This document shows, piece after piece, positions 36,218 to 44,931 of a stretch of DNA of 64,000 nucleotides (positions within the stretch are counted from its first letter, which is position 1; each line of letters starts with the position of its first letter). This DNA comes from JACOTK01 sp963743945 (lineage in GTDB: Bacteria > Actinomycetota > Acidimicrobiia > Acidimicrobiales > CADCSY01), in contig CAVURO010000006.1 in assembly GCA_963743945.1 (NCBI GenBank), forward strand, positions 53,018 to 117,017, written 5' to 3'. The notes under the pieces were generated by a model. It searched no databases. It was not told the DNA's origin and worked only from the letters and a program-made list of their open reading frames with translations. Both the position numbers and the translations under genes were made by a program.

Positions 36218-36871
36218 GTGTTGCATCGTTCTCCGGACGACCCCCGCCGCAATGAGCGGGGGTCCGTTGCCCCGGTCATTGCGCTGTTGGCCCTGGTCGC
36301 AGCAGGCCTGTCGATGGGGGCGGCGCGCATGGGCGCGGAGGCAGCGAGGGCGGCCCGGGCTCGAACGGCAGCGGATGCTGCGGCACTCGCCGGTGCGGGC
36401 GCCGGCGAAGGGGCGGCCAGGCAGGTGGCCGCACGCAATGGTGCCGAGCTCATCTCGTTCGTCATCGAGGGCCAGGAAGCCCAGGTTCTCGTGATCTTCC
36501 ACGGCATCAAGGTCTCCGCTCGGGCGGTGGCCTCGACACCGGCGCATGGCGTGGTGGATGCGACGGGCCTCAACCCCGAACTCCGTCGTGCGCTGACCAG
36601 GGCAGAAGCACTGCTGGGCGGGCCCGTGCCGATCTCATCGGGATGGCGCTCGCGCGACCAACAACAGCGCCTCTTCGATCAACGCGGCTCCAATCCGTAT
36701 CCCGTGGCAAGACCCGGTAGCTCCAAACATGAACAGGGACTGGCCATTGACGTCCCGATCGCCTTTGTTCCGTCCCTGGCCCGGGTGGCCGCCGAAGTTG
36801 GACTCTGCCGCCCTTTGGCCAGGGACGATCCCGTACACTTTGAGCTGTGTCATCCGACCCCTTCCCATTGA
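36218..36871 (+). CDS. TadE/G-like pilus-type N-terminus fused to a VanY-like peptidase
   Basis: 217 aa from GTG 36218 (GAGGAAG upstream). The N-terminus RGSVAPVIALLALVAAGLSMGAARMGAEAARAARARTAADAAALAGA (in part) has the Tad pilin-like membrane helix plus the Arg/Ala segment of TadE/TadG-like secreted proteins. After residue 110 comes a VanY/DD-carboxypeptidase-like domain: ISSGWRSRDQQQRLFD, zinc motif SKHEQGLAIDVP (SxHxxGxAxD) and VHFEL. Such a fusion would tether a wall peptidase at the membrane. Its 3' end overlaps the DUF3566 gene by 25 bases. Confidence 0.72.
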   Translation: MLHRSPDDPRRNERGSVAPVIALLALVAAGLSMGAARMGAEAARAARARTAADAAALAGAGAGEGAARQVAARNGAELISFVIEGQEAQVLVIFHGIKVSARAVASTPAHGVVDATGLNPELRRALTRAEALLGGPVPISSGWRSRDQQQRLFDQRGSNPYPVARPGSSKHEQGLAIDVPIAFVPSLARVAAEVGLCRPLARDDPVHFELCHPTPSH

Positions 36872-37524
36872 TCCAGAACTCGGCCGGGGCTGAGGCGACG
36901 ACCACCGCCTCGCTCGGCGGCTCGGGTGACCACGGGGAGCCGTCCTCCCCGGGCTCTCGAAGGGCTCCCACGAAGACGAAGACGAAGCCGGGGCGGCGAA
37001 GGGAGCGCAAGAACAAGCGGGCCAAGGCGAAGGGGACAAGGTCCGTCGAGGTGGGGGCCCTCGGTGCGGCCGACAGGGGCAAGCTCCGGGCTGAGAGGCA
37101 ACGTCCCGGTGACAAGGTTCCGCGTCGCCTGCGCCGGGCCTCGGTCACCAGTACCGTTGAGATCTATCGCATCGATCCACTGGTCGCGCTGCGGATCTCG
37201 GCCGCGTTCTTCTTCTGCATCTACCTGATGCTGGTGGTGGCCACCGCAACGCTGGTCATCGGTGGCCTCGTCACCGGGCTGACCAGCGGATTCACCGATT
37301 TTCTTGCTGATATCGGTTGGGACAACGTCCAGGTCAACATCGCTCAGCTGGCAGTCGGCGTGGCGCTCGCGGGGTCGATATTCGTGATCGCCTGCTCGCT
37401 GTTGAGCGCATTTCTTGTGGTGTTCTACAACCTCATCAGCGAAGTGGTGGGAGGGGTTCGCATCGTTTTGTCCGACGAGACGGTGCCATCCGACGAGAAT
37501 GTGTCTGAAGCCAACGTCGGCTAG
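36847..37524 (+). CDS. DUF3566 transmembrane protein
   Basis: 225 aa. A long charged, disordered N-terminus (about 1-95, Lys/Arg-rich) precedes the DUF3566 core: VEIYRIDPLVALRISAAFFF, membrane helix, GFTDFLADIGWDNVQVN and a second helix ending AFLVVFYNLISEVVGGVRIVL. Conserved next to gyrA in actinobacteria (Rv0007). Probably a cell-envelope protein; function uncertain. Confidence 0.88.
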   Translation: MSSDPFPLIQNSAGAEATTTASLGGSGDHGEPSSPGSRRAPTKTKTKPGRRRERKNKRAKAKGTRSVEVGALGAADRGKLRAERQRPGDKVPRRLRRASVTSTVEIYRIDPLVALRISAAFFFCIYLMLVVATATLVIGGLVTGLTSGFTDFLADIGWDNVQVNIAQLAVGVALAGSIFVIACSLLSAFLVVFYNLISEVVGGVRIVLSDETVPSDENVSEANVG

Positions 37525-37547
37525 CGTTGATCAGCCGATGTGGCCAC

Positions 37548-37621
37548 GGGGCTATAGCTCAGTCGGTTAGAGCGCATCCCTGATAAGGATGAGGTCGCTG
37601 GTTCGATTCCAGCTAGCCCCA
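37548..37621 (+). tRNA. tRNA-Ile (GAT anticodon)
   Basis: 74-nt cloverleaf. Acceptor GGGGCTA pairs with TAGCCCC; D-arm AGCTCAGTCGGTTAGAGC; anticodon loop CTGATAA gives GAT; T-arm GCTGGTTCGATTCCAGC. The 3' CCA is not encoded (ACC then G). Downstream of gyrA as in mycobacteria (ileT). Confidence 0.97.
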
Positions 37622-37770
37622 CCGTGAGATCCCTTCGACGTGCAGTCCTGGCCCTTGGCGTGACCGCGGTGATAGCCGGCGTGCTCCGACTTCGCGGTTC
37701 GGGAGGTGTGCCGCCAAGATCCGGTGGCTGGCGAGAACTCACCAGCCCGGATTTCCGATAGCAGCTGCTC

Positions 37771-38775
37771 GTGCACATCGCCGTCCTCGGGGTGGGGGCC
37801 ACCGGTTCCCGGGTCGCCCGCCAACTGGTGTCGACCGAAGGTGTGGAGCGCGTAACCGTCGTCGACCGCATCGCCGATCGGGCAAGGCTGGTGGCCGAAT
37901 CCCTGGCTTCCGACGTGCGGATCGAGTGCGCTGAACCTCGAGCCTGGGCAGATCTGGGCGCCGACGTGATCGTCGTTGCCACCGACGTCGGGTCTCATCG
38001 CGCGGCCGCCACCGAGGCGCGCGAAGCAGGTGCTCACGTCGTTTCCCTTTCCGATGATCCGGAGGAGGTGCAATCGCTCTTGGCGATGGACGAGGCCTTC
38101 CGTCAGGAAGGCCTCGTCCTGGCTGTGGGGGCCGGATTCTCCCCGGGCCTGTCCTGTGTCCTGGCGGCGCATGGCGCCAAGACCTTCGACGCGGTTGATG
38201 AGGTGCACATTGCCCGTGTGGGTGCCGGCGGTCGGGCATGTGCGCGACAGCAGCGGAGAGCGATGCGTCGTGACGCAACCGATTGGATCGACGGATCCTG
38301 GGTCAGTTGCCAGGCGGGATCCGGAAGGGAGTTGTGCTGGTTCCCCGATCCGATCGGCGCTCGGGACTGCTATCGAGCAGATCTCTCCGAGGTACGGCTC
38401 CTCCAGCCTGCTCTTGACGGCGTCACCAGGGTCACTGCTCGCCTGGCCTCGACTCGGCGGGAACGTTGGATGTCAAGGTTGTTCCTACCCCTGTCCCTTG
38501 ACGACCGGGACAGGCTCGGAGCCTTGCGCGTCGAGATGAGGGGCCTGCGGGATGGAAGGCGGGAGACCACCGTGTTCGGGGTGATCGACCGTCCGGTGGT
38601 CGCAGCAGGGGTGGTCGCCGCGGTCGCGGCGGTGTGGGCCGCCGAGGGCCGGTTGCACGACGGCGGAGCAAAGGGGATGGCGAGTCTCGTTGACACGACA
38701 CCATTTCTCGGTGAACTGGCCCGCCGAGGGGTCAAGGCAGCGGTCTTCACGGGCACCAACGAGGTGGTGGCATAG
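37771..38775 (+). CDS. NAD(P)-binding oxidoreductase, saccharopine-dehydrogenase-like
   Basis: 334 aa with an N-terminal Rossmann site IAVLGVGATGSRVARQL, acidic VVDR at the end of strand 2, then VIVVATDVGSHRAAATEAREAGAHVVSLSDD and GAGFSPGLSCVLAAHGA. Shape resembles saccharopine dehydrogenase or homoserine-dehydrogenase-like NAD-binding proteins of unknown substrate. GTG 37771 start. The gap of about 150 bases after tRNA-Ile contains nothing recognisable. Confidence 0.72.
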   Translation: MHIAVLGVGATGSRVARQLVSTEGVERVTVVDRIADRARLVAESLASDVRIECAEPRAWADLGADVIVVATDVGSHRAAATEAREAGAHVVSLSDDPEEVQSLLAMDEAFRQEGLVLAVGAGFSPGLSCVLAAHGAKTFDAVDEVHIARVGAGGRACARQQRRAMRRDATDWIDGSWVSCQAGSGRELCWFPDPIGARDCYRADLSEVRLLQPALDGVTRVTARLASTRRERWMSRLFLPLSLDDRDRLGALRVEMRGLRDGRRETTVFGVIDRPVVAAGVVAAVAAVWAAEGRLHDGGAKGMASLVDTTPFLGELARRGVKAAVFTGTNEVVA

Positions 38776-38791
38776 CCTCGAAAAAATTTGC

Positions 38792-38819
38792 TCAAGTTCT
38801 CCACCGAAAATGCCGTTAC
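38792..38819 (+). promoter_or_regulatory. Sigma-28 (FliA/WhiG)-type promoter
   Basis: TCAAG at 38792-38796 and GCCGTTAC at 38812-38819, with TCAA and GCCG separated by 16 bases. This is close to the FliA/WhiG consensus (TAAA or TCAA, 15-16 bases, GCCGATAA). It lies 48 bases before the FliA/WhiG-type sigma gene, suggesting autoregulation (inference). Confidence 0.6.
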
Positions 38820-38866
38820 CCATAGTGGCAACTGGTGTACGAGCGAAACGGGCAGGGGGAAGTGGC

Positions 38867-39709
38867 ATGGAGATCGTGGAAGACTTCGACCGGCAGGCAG
38901 CGATCGAGGAGTTCGAACCACTGGTGCGACACATCGTGTTCCAGGTGGCGGTGCATTTCCCGCGGCACGTGGATCGTGAGGAACTGAACCGTGCCGGTGC
39001 GCTGGGCCTCGTGGAGGCTGCCCAACGATATGACCTTGATCGAGGGGTTCCGTTCCAGCGCTTCGCGGCACAGCGCATCAGGGGAGCGATCCTCGATGCC
39101 GTTCGCGCCGCGGACTGGGCTCCGCGCTCACTTCGCACGATGGCCCGTTCCTTTGAACAGACGTCACAGCGTCTCGCCAATGAGATCGGTCGGCCCCCCA
39201 CCCTCGAGGAGATGGCCGAGGCGATGGAGACGACCACCGAACAGTTGGCTCGACTACAGGGCAAGATCAGTCGTTCGGTCGTTCTGGCTCTCGATCACAT
39301 GTCGTCGGAGGAAGACGAGACGATGACCCTGGGCGAGACGCTCATGGACAGCGCCAATCTCGAGCCCAGCGAGGAGTTGGAGCGTCGCGAGTTGCACGCG
39401 TATCTCCGGGATGCCATCGCCCTGTTGCCCGAGCGCCACCGTCTGGTGGTGATCGGCTACTTCATCGAGGGTCGCACTTCGCATGATTTGGCCCGATTCC
39501 TCGGCGTGACGGCGTCGCGAGTGTCACAGATGCGCTCGGAGGCCCTGGAGATGTTGCGTCAGGGAATCAGCGCTCAGTACGACGAGCCCGCGTCCCAGGA
39601 CGGTGGAGGCGTCGCCGCCGATCGCCGTGCCCGATTTGCCGGAGCGCTGGGAGAATGCAGTGATTGGCGGGACCGCATCAGCGTGCAGAACGCTGCGGTG
39701 TCCGCGTAG
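38867..39709 (+). CDS. FliA/WhiG-type alternative sigma factor
   Basis: 280-aa sigma-70 class 3 factor. Region 2: LVRHIVFQVAVHFPRHVDREELNRAGALGLVEAAQRYD, with FQRFAAQRIRGAILDAVRAADWAPRSLR (FliA-type region 2.4 and 3.0; shown in parts); region 3: LANEIGRPPTLEEMAEAM; region 4: LPERHRLVVIGYFIEGRTSHDLARFLGVTASRVSQMRSEAL. ATG 38867. Known relatives control flagella or sporulation (WhiG). The C-terminal extension of about 35 residues has no domain. The FlgN-like gene next door favours flagella. Confidence 0.85.
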   Translation: MEIVEDFDRQAAIEEFEPLVRHIVFQVAVHFPRHVDREELNRAGALGLVEAAQRYDLDRGVPFQRFAAQRIRGAILDAVRAADWAPRSLRTMARSFEQTSQRLANEIGRPPTLEEMAEAMETTTEQLARLQGKISRSVVLALDHMSSEEDETMTLGETLMDSANLEPSEELERRELHAYLRDAIALLPERHRLVVIGYFIEGRTSHDLARFLGVTASRVSQMRSEALEMLRQGISAQYDEPASQDGGGVAADRRARFAGALGECSDWRDRISVQNAAVSA

Positions 39710-39720
39710 GCGATCGCCGG

Positions 39721-40299
39721 TCAACAGTCCAGAAATCGAACGAGTTCCGGTAGCTGAAGTCGATCGCAGGCGTTCAGGACTGATCCGTATCCGGCACTGA
39801 GGATCTCCCGGTCGAGTGCATCCATGTGGGCGAGCCGGTCGCGGTCGTCCTCTTCATCCCGGCTCGGGCCCAGTGGGGTTGCATGGAACGCGATCGAGGC
39901 AAGTCGCTCTCGGACGAGATCGCGAATGCGGGCCACGTTCGCCCCGATCTCACCGACGAGCGTCTTCATGGCCTCCTGGTGGTCGTCGAGGAGGAATCGA
40001 TACGGGGTCGGGGCGTTCGAGGCGATCAGGGTCATGGTGTCCGGCAGGGGGAGGCCGTGTGCACCGGGGTGGAGGTCCTGAACGCCGACAGCGATGATGC
40101 TGCGCTGAAGGTCGATCTCACGCAGGTGCTCAGCCGCCCGCTCGAGGTCGAGAGCCAGCCAATGGAGGAATCGTGTCTCGTCACCGGTCAACAGGCTTGC
40201 GGTCTGGATGAGTCGGTACAGCAGCCGCTCCAGAACCTGGCGTTCCCGGCCGACCACGGCCAACAGGTCGTCCATCGCGTTGCCGGTGATCATGGTCAT
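39721..40299 (-). CDS. FlgN-like helical protein
   Basis: About 192 aa, almost all helix, with no signal peptide. The start MDDLLAVVGRERQVLERLLYRLIQTASLLTGDET (in part) has the length and heptad pattern of FlgN, the export chaperone of the flagellar hook-filament junction proteins. No catalytic motif. The open frame runs far upstream over the opposite-strand primase-polymerase; ATG 40299 with GAGGAAAA upstream is the likely start. Convergent with the sigma gene. FlgN identity is suggested by shape and neighbour, not proven. Confidence 0.5.
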   Translation of the reverse strand: MTMITGNAMDDLLAVVGRERQVLERLLYRLIQTASLLTGDETRFLHWLALDLERAAEHLREIDLQRSIIAVGVQDLHPGAHGLPLPDTMTLIASNAPTPYRFLLDDHQEAMKTLVGEIGANVARIRDLVRERLASIAFHATPLGPSRDEEDDRDRLAHMDALDREILSAGYGSVLNACDRLQLPELVRFLDC

Positions 40300-40368
40300 G
40301 GAATCGGCGTTTTCCTCGGCGACCTGAGCCTCACCTTTGCGTGCCGGCCGTCCTCCTAGGCTGTTGAC

Positions 40369-41385
40369 ATGGCTGAGCCGGCGGTGGAGGTGGACGCGGA
40401 CGGTAGGAAGGTTCGGGTGACCAACCCCTCGAAGGTGTTCTTTTCGACGCGCGGCGAGACCAAACTCGACCTCGTGCAGTTCTACCTGGCCGTCGGTGAA
40501 GGCGCCCTTCGCGGCGTCTTTGAGCGTCCGACGGTGCTCAAGCGCTACCCGCACGGAGCGGAGGGCGATTTCTTCTTTCAAAAGCGTGCGCCCGAGAAGC
40601 GTCCACCGTGGATCGAGACGGTCCAGGTGAGTTTCCCGAGCGGTCGGACCGCCGACGAGTTGTGCCCGACGCATGTCGCCGACCTGGCCTGGGCAGCGAA
40701 TCTGGGTTGTCTCGATCTCAACCCGTGGGCCGTACGGCGTTCGGACCTTGACCATCCCGATGAGTTGCGCATCGATCTCGACCCACAGCCGGGCGTTGCC
40801 TTCGACGCCGTTCGTCGGGTTGCCCTGATGAGTCGTGAAGTGCTTGTCGAACACGGTGGCATCGTGGGATTTCCCAAGACCTCCGGGTCGCGTGGCATCC
40901 ATGTCAATGTGCGAATCGAGCCGGAGTGGGATTTCACGCAGGTCCGTCGTGCCGCGTTGGCGCTGGCTCGCGAGGTCGAGCGTCGGCTTCCCTCCATTGC
41001 CACATCCAGGTGGTGGAAGGAGGAGCGGGGCGAACGGGTCTTCATCGATTACAACCAGAACGCCCGTGACCGTACCGTGGCCTCGGCCTATTCGGTGCGG
41101 GCGAACGCCGAGGCGCGTGTGTCGTGTCCCGTCACGTGGGATGAGGTGCCGGAGGTGGAGCCGAACGACCTGACCATTGCGACGGTGCCCGCTCGTTTCG
41201 CGGAGCTCGGTGATGTCGGAGCCGGCATCGACGGGCAGGCGTATCGCCTCGACGGACTCCTGCAACTCGCGGAGCGTGACGAACGAAATGGTCTGGGGGA
41301 CGCTCCCTGGCCCCCGAGCTTCGCCAAACAGAAGGGTGAGCCGAAGCGCGTGCAGCCGAGTCGGGCACGTCGACCCGAGTCCTGA
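40369..41385 (+). CDS. LigD-type primase-polymerase (PolDom / Prim-PolC)
   Basis: 338-aa AEP-superfamily nucleic acid polymerase, stand-alone. Blocks: VTNPSKVFFSTRGETKLDLV, catalytic DELRIDLDPQPG (DxD), SGSRGIHVNV with the conserved His, and FIDYNQNARDRTVASAYSVRA. Length fits Rv3730c (Prim-PolC) rather than full LigD. In mycobacteria Prim-PolC works with LigC in short-gap repair. Convergent with the LigC-type ligase gene here. Confidence 0.92.
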   Translation: MAEPAVEVDADGRKVRVTNPSKVFFSTRGETKLDLVQFYLAVGEGALRGVFERPTVLKRYPHGAEGDFFFQKRAPEKRPPWIETVQVSFPSGRTADELCPTHVADLAWAANLGCLDLNPWAVRRSDLDHPDELRIDLDPQPGVAFDAVRRVALMSREVLVEHGGIVGFPKTSGSRGIHVNVRIEPEWDFTQVRRAALALAREVERRLPSIATSRWWKEERGERVFIDYNQNARDRTVASAYSVRANAEARVSCPVTWDEVPEVEPNDLTIATVPARFAELGDVGAGIDGQAYRLDGLLQLAERDERNGLGDAPWPPSFAKQKGEPKRVQPSRARRPES

Positions 41386-41455
41386 GGTTTGAACAGGAGC
41401 GAACGTGGGACGGACCCGTTGGCTCGCAGCCTCATGGGGACTGGGGTCGTGCGAG

Positions 41456-42553
41456 TCACGAGAGGCCGTCGGTGCCGAAGACCCGGTGTAACTCCTCGGG
41501 CACGGGTTGTTCGAGTTGTGCGTAGGTGCACGAAGCCGGGGTGCGGTCGTCCCGCCAGCGGACCAGACGGGTGGCATGACGGAAGCGGTCACGCTGGAGG
41601 TGGTCGTAGGCAACCTCGGCGACCCGCTCGGCACGGAGCGGTTCCCACGAGAGATCCTTCTTGGCGTTCCAGCGAGACGAGGCTCCCGGCATGCGCTGAC
41701 CGGAGTCATTCGGCGATTCCGAGGCGGTTGCCTCGGCCCAGTCGCGCCACGGGTGACCGTCGAGGGCGTCCTCACGCAAGGGGCTGAGTTCGTCGACCAG
41801 GGCCAGGCGCAGCTTGGCCGTGAACGAGGTGGCAACACCCACGTGGTGGAGCACGCCGTCGTCGTCGTACAGGCCGAGAAGCAACGAGCCCACGCCACTG
41901 TCCTTGTGCCACCGAAACCCGCCCACCACGCAGTCGGCCGTGCGCTGGTGCTTGACCTTGAACATGACCCGCCTGTCCGCCTGGTAGGTCAGCGAGGCGG
42001 GCTTGGCCATGACGCCGTCGAGGCCCGCCCCCTCGAATCGTTCGAACCAATCGGCGGCGGTCGCAGGGTCGGTTGTGGCCGGCGTGAGATGAATAGGGGG
42101 TTTCACCTGGCCCAACGCGTCGATCAGGATCGAACGGCGCTCCCCGAACGGGGTGGATCGCAGGTCGTCGTCCCCGATTGCCAAGATGTCGAAGGCCACG
42201 AACGAAGCGGGCGTCTCGAGGGCAAGTCGTTGCACCCGGGACTCGGCGGGGTGGATCCTCTGGAGGAGGGCGTCGAAGTCCAGTCCGTTCCGTCCGACGA
42301 TCACGATCTCGCCGTCGATCACACATCGTTGGGGAAGGCCTGCCGCCAGGGCTTCGATGAGCTCGGGGAAGTAGCGCGTCAGGGGACGTTCACCACGACT
42401 CGACAACTCGATGTTGTCCCCGTCGCGAAAGATGACGCAACGAAAGCCGTCCCACTTCGGCTCGTAGATCATGCCGGCAGCGAGCGGAAGATCGTCGAGC
42501 GCCTTGGCAAGCATGGGGGCCAGCGGTGGCTGGAGGGGGAGGTTGAATCTCAT
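41456..42553 (-). CDS. ligC: ATP-dependent DNA ligase, LigC-type
   Basis: 365-aa ligase. The adenylation Lys is in EPKWDGFRCVIF; further motifs are SSRGERPLTRYFPEL, IDGEIVIVG, DGVMAKP and KVKHQRTADCVVGGFRWH. OB-fold segment near SLLLGLYDDDGVLHHVGV. Compact architecture without nuclease or polymerase domains is that of LigC. ATG 42553 overlaps the glycosylase stop by four bases, so the two form an operon. Confidence 0.92.
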   Translation of the reverse strand: MRFNLPLQPPLAPMLAKALDDLPLAAGMIYEPKWDGFRCVIFRDGDNIELSSRGERPLTRYFPELIEALAAGLPQRCVIDGEIVIVGRNGLDFDALLQRIHPAESRVQRLALETPASFVAFDILAIGDDDLRSTPFGERRSILIDALGQVKPPIHLTPATTDPATAADWFERFEGAGLDGVMAKPASLTYQADRRVMFKVKHQRTADCVVGGFRWHKDSGVGSLLLGLYDDDGVLHHVGVATSFTAKLRLALVDELSPLREDALDGHPWRDWAEATASESPNDSGQRMPGASSRWNAKKDLSWEPLRAERVAEVAYDHLQRDRFRHATRLVRWRDDRTPASCTYAQLEQPVPEELHRVFGTDGLS

Positions 42554-43473
42554 CGCAGCAACCTCGACATTCGACGATCGGCGAGCACCTTGCCATCGGT
42601 CTGGCAGGCCGGACAGTAGGTCACCTCATAGCTTTCGTAGGAGACCCATCGCAGGGTGTCGCCACACGTCGGGCAGGGTTCGCCCTTACGATGATGGACG
42701 ATCCAGTGGTCGCCGACCTTGGCGGGCAACCCGCCCTTGCGCTCGCGTTCATGGGCCAGACCGATATCCAGCAACGAGGCGATGGCAGCGATCAGCCGTT
42801 CGCGCTGGTCCGCATCGAGCGACGCCAACGAGTGATACGGGGAGAGACTTGCCCGGTGAAGCACGTCGTTGGTGTAGCCGCGGCCGAGACCGGCGAGGGT
42901 CCGTTGGTCACGCAGGATGGTGTGGACCCGGCGGGTGTCATCGCTCGAACGAAGGAACTCGGCAGCCTCGAGGGAATCGATCTCCGGTCCCAGACCCGCG
43001 AGCGGCCCCTCGTCACCGGGACCGAGAACCCACCAGGCGGCCTTGCGCTCATGACCGAACTCCTTGATCAGGATGCCTGTCGTCCCCAGGTCGGATGCGA
43101 CCGTGATACGCACGACACCGTTCCTGGGTCTCGTGGACTTCGCGGGGTCCTCGAGATCGACCCGCCCCCCCTGGGAGAGATGGACGAGCAGACGATCGGC
43201 CTTGGGGGAGCCATCGTCGGGAAGGTCGTCGTCGGGAAGGTCGTCGTCAGGACGGTCGTCGTCAGGACGGTCGTCGTCGGGTCGGAAGGAGAACACCAGG
43301 TACTTTCCCCTTCGATCGATCCCTTGGCAGCGGCAACCAACGAGGGAACGGGGTTCGGGCCGGACTGTCTTCAGGGCAGAGAACTGGAGGGGTTCGATGT
43401 TGGCCACCACGGCATGGGCGACCGCTCGATCCAGTCGCTCGGCCAGTGCCTGCATCTCGGGCAGCTCAGGCAT
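42550..43473 (-). CDS. Fpg/Nei family DNA glycosylase
   Basis: 307-aa base-excision enzyme. MPELPEMQ supplies the catalytic Pro2/Glu3. The H2TH region is at LAGLGRGYTNDVLHRASLSPYHSL, and the zinc finger has CPTC and CPAC. An acidic insertion built from RPDDD/LPDDD repeats (about residues 62-82) interrupts the N-terminal beta domain after KYLVFSF. ATG 43473. The coupling to ligC gives a glycosylase-ligase operon, suggesting base-excision repair. Confidence 0.9.
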   Translation of the reverse strand: MPELPEMQALAERLDRAVAHAVVANIEPLQFSALKTVRPEPRSLVGCRCQGIDRRGKYLVFSFRPDDDRPDDDRPDDDLPDDDLPDDGSPKADRLLVHLSQGGRVDLEDPAKSTRPRNGVVRITVASDLGTTGILIKEFGHERKAAWWVLGPGDEGPLAGLGPEIDSLEAAEFLRSSDDTRRVHTILRDQRTLAGLGRGYTNDVLHRASLSPYHSLASLDADQRERLIAAIASLLDIGLAHERERKGGLPAKVGDHWIVHHRKGEPCPTCGDTLRWVSYESYEVTYCPACQTDGKVLADRRMSRLLR

Positions 43474-43697
43474 GATGCACGAGAGGGTCGAGAGCAGAGT
43501 GGCTCGCGATTGGGCCCAAGCCCGGTTCACGAACTTGCGGCATCAAATGGATTGCGGGGCTCCCATGTAGCCATGGTGGCATCGTGAAGGAGTGGACGGA
43601 GACCGGCGTTGCCATGCGACGCCATGATATGAGCCCAAGCGGATCGGCGGCCTCCACCAGCTCCATTGCGCCTCCACACGACTCAGCAGCGGGAAGC

Positions 43698-44867
43698 TCA
43701 GGGTGCGGTGCCGTCGGCTCCGAGAGCGAGGCGTGCTGTCGCCATTCGTTCGCTCAGCCACGCCGGCGGAGCGATGTCGTCGGCGGCTTCGATGAAGGCG
43801 GAGTCGGCAGTGAGGCGGGTGAGAAGGCCGACCTCGGAGAGAAAATCGGCGATCAACACATGCTCGGCAGCGATGCCGGGGTCACCGTCGTGGGCGTTGT
43901 GATAGTTCCCCAGGGGTAGGGCCAGACCGGACGCCCGATAGCCGGCGGCGCAGAACGCGCTCGCCTCGCAAGCGCCTCCGTCCATGAGCTTCCGTTGATA
44001 GCCGAAGCCCGCCACCGACTGGTCGACTCCCAGCTGTTCGGAGGCAGTTCTGAGGGATTCGGTGAGAAGCGGGTCGAAGACGGAGAGGCGATCCCCGACG
44101 CGCACGATGACGCCCTCGCCCTGTGGCGCCGAGACCAGGGCCTTTGAGCACTCCAGGGAGAGCACGAGCGCGCCGGCCGGGACGGTGCCGAGACGGATGG
44201 CCTCGAGGGCGCCGAGGAAGCCGACTTCTTCGGCGCGGGTGAAAAGACCGATGACCGAGATGTCCGGGGGCGACGCTGCCGCGACCGTGTCGAGGGCGGC
44301 AAGGATGGCGGCGGCCCCGAGGAGGTCATCGCATGCACGGGCGGTGATGCGGGCGTCATCGATGATCACGCCCGCAGGAGCGTTTTCGGGGAAGTCCCAC
44401 ATCGCGAAGTGGTCGACACCGATTTCCCCGCTCACCACCTCCGCAGTCGCTCCGGCGAGGCGGCCATGGGGGTCGGCATCGGCAGTGATGATCGCACCGG
44501 TGCCGACGCGGTCGGGATCACCTCGACGAAAGAACGCCAACGTCGTGCCGGCCATCACGTGACCAGCCGTGAGGCCGCCCCGAAAGGTGAGTGACACCGT
44601 CTCGCGCGATCCGACGGTGGTGTCACCCTCGAACACGAAACCCGGGTGATCAAGATGGGCGACCAGGACCAGTGGGGGACGATGGGACGTGACGGTTTTG
44701 GCGCCGTTGTGGGTCACGACCACATTGCCGGCCCGATCTCGGTGGGTGTGCAGTCCACGTTCGGTCGCGAACCTCGTGATCCACTCGGCCGGCAGGTCTT
44801 CCAGGAACGGAACGGTGGGTTGGGCAAGGAGGCCGGCAGCGATATCCAGAGGGTCGGTGGGTGACAT
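43698..44867 (-). CDS. M42/M20-type metallopeptidase
   Basis: 389-aa co-catalytic zinc peptidase. Metal-site segments: LVLVAHLDHPGFVFEG, RACDDLLGAAAILAAL, TRAEEVGFLGALEAI, and NYHNAHDGDPGIAAEHV. Most like M42 glutamyl aminopeptidases, with an M20-like lid. ATG 44867 starts a typical MSPTDPLDIAAGLL; the frame runs on upstream through repeats. Substrate not known. Confidence 0.8.
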   Translation of the reverse strand: MSPTDPLDIAAGLLAQPTVPFLEDLPAEWITRFATERGLHTHRDRAGNVVVTHNGAKTVTSHRPPLVLVAHLDHPGFVFEGDTTVGSRETVSLTFRGGLTAGHVMAGTTLAFFRRGDPDRVGTGAIITADADPHGRLAGATAEVVSGEIGVDHFAMWDFPENAPAGVIIDDARITARACDDLLGAAAILAALDTVAAASPPDISVIGLFTRAEEVGFLGALEAIRLGTVPAGALVLSLECSKALVSAPQGEGVIVRVGDRLSVFDPLLTESLRTASEQLGVDQSVAGFGYQRKLMDGGACEASAFCAAGYRASGLALPLGNYHNAHDGDPGIAAEHVLIADFLSEVGLLTRLTADSAFIEAADDIAPPAWLSERMATARLALGADGTAP

Positions 44868-44931
44868 CGCCAGCCAGGTTAGGACCCTGCTCACCTGCAG
44901 CGTCTCATCCCCAACCGCGAGGAGCGAAGAG

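Noticed and set aside
37521..37982. Open frame on the minus strand across the tRNA-Ile gene with a 'GIEPATSSLSGMRSNRLSYSP'-like sequence
   Set aside because: This is the familiar false protein made by reading a tRNA backwards; the tRNA itself accounts for the sequence.
40300..41898. Upstream part of a 725-codon minus frame containing the FlgN-like gene
   Set aside because: It lies opposite the primase-polymerase and ligase regions and has no conserved content; only the 39721-40299 part is supported.
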